Assembly (NCBI GenBank): GCA_029939085.1
Contig: JAOZTQ010000044.1
Coordinates: forward strand, 1 to 8,842
Direction of reading: 5' to 3'
Length of the DNA: 8,842 bases
Source of the DNA: Candidatus Nanopelagicales bacterium
GTDB lineage: Bacteria; Actinomycetota; Actinomycetes; S36-B12; GCA-2699445
Below are positions 6,571-8,842 of the stretch, piece by piece. Numbering within the stretch: the stretch's first letter is position 1; the number at the start of each line of letters is the position of its first letter. A program made the translations under genes and the position numbers. Below the pieces are notes generated by a model. That model was not told where the DNA came from, did no database searches, and saw nothing but the letters and a program-made list of their open reading frames with translations.

Positions 6571-6606
6571 GCTCACAACTGTGCTCATAACGCTGCTCAT
6601 AACCTG
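6571..6606. repeat. Three 12-bp direct repeats upstream of tRNA-Arg
   Basis: GCTCACAACTGT, GCTCATAACGCT and GCTCATAACCTG follow one another without a gap; nine bases (GCTCAYAAC) are conserved and three vary. A degenerate fourth unit (CGTCATGAATTG, 7 of 12) follows. They start ten bases upstream of the tRNA 5' end. On the minus strand each of the inner two units contains TATGAG, and ATGACG lies 17 bases upstream of one of them, a weak -35/-10 pair. They could be promoter repeats, binding sites for a regulator, or a slippage product. Confidence 0.7.
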
Positions 6607-6811
6607 CGTCATGAATTGATCAGCACCGAGGATTAGTGTGCCACGGGTAGGTGGGGTGAGGGACAAGGCCTCAAAGTTCGTCATCCGATAGATACTGCAC
6701 GTTTACTACGTTGATGACGTGCCGCGAGCGGCGGTTTCACGATTCCGCCATTCGTTCGCACTTACTCAACTGAGCGGGCAACCTGGAGTCGGATCGCGGC
6801 AAAGTGGCAAG

Positions 6812-7957
6812 ATGGCAGACTCAGATCCCGAACCCACACCGGAATTTCCGCATCTAAACCCGTCGGATCCCACCTTGTCGGCCTGGCGGGAGCCCATTCC
6901 GAACCTGCAGGGTGATCGGCCGCCGGGTCTCATTCACCTCAATCGATATCCCATTGGTATGGCGCCGCACGGAATTGCGACGTTCCTACAACGGCCAGTT
7001 GCTATGACCGCTGCTGATCTTTCAGCGGCAAACGTGGATGTCGCAATGCTTGGTGCTGGGATGGATATGTCTAGTGGTATGCGTGGGGCCGGGTACGGAC
7101 CTCGTGCGCTACGGGCACACGATACCTATTTGCCCACTGTGCAAAGCGGCTTAACCCACCAGCACACGCGGGTCGACGCTTTGAGCGAACTAGTCATCTG
7201 TGACTACGGTGATGCGCCTGTAGATCCGGACAGTACGTATAGGTCAGTTGAGCCGGTTCGGGCCCTGGTGCGTGAAATAGCCGAGACCGGAACTATGCCG
7301 TTCATTGTTGGGGGAGATCACTCCTTGATGTACCCAGATGTTGCGGCATTGGCTGATATCTATGGCAAGGGAAAAATCGGAGTCGTACATTTCGACGCCC
7401 ACTACGATGCCGGCAGCGCCTATTTAGGCCATGCAATCTCACATGGAACCCCGGTGCGCAGACTGATTGAACAGGGACACGTTTCGGGGAAAAACTTTGT
7501 ACAGGTTGGTTTGCGCGGTTACGCGCCAGGCGACGATGACTTGGCCTGGATGCGTGATCAAGGTTTCCGGTACCACTTCATGGCTGAAGTGGAGCGTTAT
7601 GGCTGGGAAAGGGTCATGACCAGAGCCTTGGAAGAAGCAGCCGATGGGACCGACTATCTTTTCGTCTCACTCGACATCGATGTACTTGATCCGGCTTATG
7701 CGCCCGGAACCGGAACTCCAGAGCCAAATGGCTTGACTCCCCGAGAATTGTTCCCACTGTTGCGGCGGCTCGGGGCTGAACACAACCTCGTAGGAATCGA
7801 GCTAGTTGAGTTGAATCCACTGGTGGACCCCACCTACGTAACGCCGTTAGTTGCCAATCGAGCCGCCCGAGAAATGTTGACCGGTATCGCTATGCGGCGA
7901 ACCGGCATTAGCGAGCCTGACTACTTGCATCCTTGGGCTCTCGATCATGGACAGTGA
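6812..7957 (+). CDS. Ureohydrolase, agmatinase/arginase family (guanidino-compound hydrolase)
   Basis: The family hydrolyses a guanidino group to urea and an amine with a two-metal centre. All six metal-ligand positions are present: GGDHS with His170, DAHYD with Asp195, His197 and Asp199, and SLDIDVLDP with Asp288 and Asp290. Other family blocks are GMRGAGYGPRALRAH, SHGTPVRRLIEQGHV, PGTGTPEPNGLTPREL and GIELVELNPLVDPTYVTPLVANR. At 381 residues it is longer than ordinary agmatinases (about 300-350), with an N-terminal extension of roughly 70 residues (HLNRYPIGMAPHGIATFLQRPVAM...). Agmatine, guanidinobutyrate or free guanidine are possible substrates; the sequence does not settle this. The start is uncertain: ATG at 6812 lacks a strong ribosome site; a GTG at 6719 would add 31 residues of no family character and also has no ribosome site. 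No polyamine, urease or nickel-insertion genes lie nearby. Confidence 0.9.
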   Translation: MADSDPEPTPEFPHLNPSDPTLSAWREPIPNLQGDRPPGLIHLNRYPIGMAPHGIATFLQRPVAMTAADLSAANVDVAMLGAGMDMSSGMRGAGYGPRALRAHDTYLPTVQSGLTHQHTRVDALSELVICDYGDAPVDPDSTYRSVEPVRALVREIAETGTMPFIVGGDHSLMYPDVAALADIYGKGKIGVVHFDAHYDAGSAYLGHAISHGTPVRRLIEQGHVSGKNFVQVGLRGYAPGDDDLAWMRDQGFRYHFMAEVERYGWERVMTRALEEAADGTDYLFVSLDIDVLDPAYAPGTGTPEPNGLTPRELFPLLRRLGAEHNLVGIELVELNPLVDPTYVTPLVANRAAREMLTGIAMRRTGISEPDYLHPWALDHGQ

Positions 7958-8234
7958 CTATATTTTTCTGGGGGGGAATAGTCCGACGCTGAAGCAGCCT
8001 CGCCGAGCTGGGTCAATCCTAGTTCTGATGTGTCCGTTGTTTAATGCGTTTTCGATGCACTCAGTAGTCCGTTTGGATCGATGAGACCTTCGGCGCTGCA
8101 AAAAGTTACTTGGTTTGATTCATTAATTACGCAAGTTCACATCGTTGACGCGAATTTCCGACCCAAGAGTTCAGGAAGATCGTCGACGTGCGAACAAGAC
8201 GTTCATGAGGGAAACACTACGTGAGGGAAACACT
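7958..8234. other. Intergenic region between the ureohydrolase and the SnoaL-like gene
   Basis: No gene is supported in these 277 bases. A T5 run and a run of seven G at 7970-7976 follow the ureohydrolase stop, but no hairpin precedes the T run, so no terminator is called. An AT-rich patch near 8111-8135 (TTGGTTTGATTCATTAATTA) is the likeliest place for a promoter, but no -35/-10 pair with good spacing was found. The right end carries the duplicated ribosome-site segment described separately. Confidence 0.5.
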
Positions 8235-8237
8235 ATG
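8206..8237 (+). repeat. 16-bp tandem duplication carrying the ribosome site and start of the SnoaL-like gene
   Basis: TGAGGGAAACACTACG (8206-8221) is followed directly by TGAGGGAAACACTATG (8222-8237); they differ at one base. The second copy supplies the GAGGG ribosome site and the ATG start; the first has the same ribosome site but ACG in the start position. It is a clean tandem duplication at the translation start. Confidence 0.85.
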
Positions 8238-8639
8238 TCTGACAAAAAAGCATTAACCGAAAAGCTCTATGGCGAAATGTCTCAGTCGGGAGATATCGAC
8301 ACTCTGGTCGAAACATATTTCACGGAGGATTTCGTGGAGCACGAAGAAATTCCTGGTCTGGAAGCGACGGGTCGAGAGGTGCCAAAAATGATGTTCCGCA
8401 TGATGCGTCAAGCGATGCCGGATATTCATGCTGAAGTTGACCTCATGATTGAAGAAGATGACAAGGTTGTGGCCTACGGAACCTTTGTTGGCACACACAC
8501 CGGAGAGTTCATGGGAATGCCCGGTAACGGTAACTCGGTGCGCATCCCCTTTACCGATATCCTGCAGTGGCAGGACGGGAAGATCGCTGGGCATTGGGGT
8601 GTATCTGACATGTCGGCCATCTTTGCGCCGACGGAGTGA
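8235..8639 (+). CDS. SnoaL-like / ester cyclase family protein (NTF2-like fold)
   Basis: The 134-residue product has the block order of SnoaL-like proteins: an N-terminal helix with GDIDTLVETYFTEDFVEHE (His36), then PGLEATGREVPKMMFRMMRQAMPDIHAEVDLMIEEDDKVVAYGTFVGTHTGEFMGMPGNGNSV and the end IPFTDILQWQDGKIAGHWGVSDMSAIF (His120, Trp121, Asp125). The PD-I, GTHTGEFMG-P and DGKI-HWG-D elements are characteristic. SnoaL itself is an aldol cyclase in aromatic polyketide synthesis, but most members are uncharacterised soluble proteins with a ligand pocket, and no polyketide synthase is in view. ATG at 8235 is chosen because GAGGG lies eight bases upstream and the family begins here; an in-frame ATG at 8205 lacks a ribosome site. 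The cytoplasmic function is unknown. Confidence 0.85.
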   Translation: MSDKKALTEKLYGEMSQSGDIDTLVETYFTEDFVEHEEIPGLEATGREVPKMMFRMMRQAMPDIHAEVDLMIEEDDKVVAYGTFVGTHTGEFMGMPGNGNSVRIPFTDILQWQDGKIAGHWGVSDMSAIFAPTE

Positions 8640-8773
8640 CCTGCGGCCGCGAACAAGCAACCGTACGAAATCTTCTGGGAAACTCAAAGCCATCAAGATC
8701 ACGCAAAGAATGAGACTGCGTGGGCCGAGTGCCACTTAGTTGTGTTCTCGTGGTCGCCGAGTGAGGGAGCAAC

Positions 8774-8842
8774 ATGAGCAGCATTGAAGTGCAGAGTTTT
8801 GATACAGCTGAGACCAAGAACGTACTGCCAGACGATATGGGT
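8774..8842 (+). CDS. N-terminus of a gene running off the right edge, possibly a cupin-type protein
   Basis: Only 23 codons are visible (MSSIEVQSFDTAETKNVLPD, then DMG), still open at the last base. A good ribosome site, GAGGGAG, ends about four bases before the ATG, which makes this a real gene start. The opening pattern, a short S-x-I-E-V-x-S-F-D segment followed by a D/E-x-T stretch, resembles the start of small actinobacterial cupin-domain proteins, but no cupin motif lies within the visible part, so this is a guess. It follows the SnoaL-like gene on the same strand after 134 bp that contain no other supported gene and no clear terminator, so cotranscription is possible. Confidence 0.6.
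   Translation, partial: MSSIEVQSFDTAETKNVLPDDMG

Noticed and set aside
6719..6811. Extended GTG start for the ureohydrolase
   Set aside because: The extra 31 residues show no family character and no ribosome site precedes the GTG, though the alternative ATG at 6812 is only weakly supported.
7963..7976. T5 and G7 runs after the ureohydrolase stop as terminator or phase-variable tract
   Set aside because: No hairpin precedes the T run and the G run is neither in a coding frame nor placed at a recognisable promoter.
8253..8735. 160-codon minus-strand frame opposite the SnoaL-like gene
   Set aside because: The plus strand carries the recognisable family motifs and a ribosome site; this frame has neither.

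Overview
The window looks like chromosomal DNA of an actinomycete-type (Actinomycetota) bacterium of moderate GC content. The evidence is indirect: secreted beta-propeller proteins with long Ala-rich signal peptides, a lipoprotein-anchored sugar-binding protein paired with a one-domain ABC ATPase, GTG starts, and a CRP/GlxR-type palindrome in front of the sugar transporter. No transposase, integrase, CRISPR array or rRNA was seen. I did not find a clearly new multi-gene system. The more unusual material is small and regulatory.

Layout. Positions 1-2073 (minus strand) hold two tandem TolB/PD40-type secreted beta-propeller proteins; the second runs off the left edge. Positions 2074-2594 hold no large gene, but on the plus strand there is a candidate 36-codon gene with a strong ribosome binding site that an upstream sequence could mask, followed by a possible terminator. 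Positions 2595-2972 (minus) encode a three-helix membrane protein of unknown family. Positions 3203-6453 (plus) hold a CRP-like site and a three-gene sugar ABC importer resembling XylF/XylG/XylH: binding lipoprotein, hairpin, ATPase, permease. A tRNA-Arg(TCT) gene lies on the minus strand at 6489-6561, with three 12-bp repeats just upstream of it. Positions 6812-7957 (plus) encode a ureohydrolase of the agmatinase/arginase family. Positions 8235-8639 (plus) encode a SnoaL-like small protein of the NTF2 fold, and the start of another gene enters at 8774.

How the genes work together. The importer genes form one unit: the ATPase and permease overlap by ATGA, and a strong hairpin between binding protein and ATPase probably lets the cell make much more binding protein than membrane components. 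The CRP-like site suggests carbon or cAMP control. No sugar-catabolic enzyme or dedicated sugar regulator lies in the window, so xylose as substrate rests on protein resemblance alone. The two beta-propeller genes are 38 bp apart and probably cotranscribed. The ureohydrolase, the SnoaL-like gene and the last partial gene point the same way but are separated by 277 and 134 bp, so no shared pathway can be claimed.
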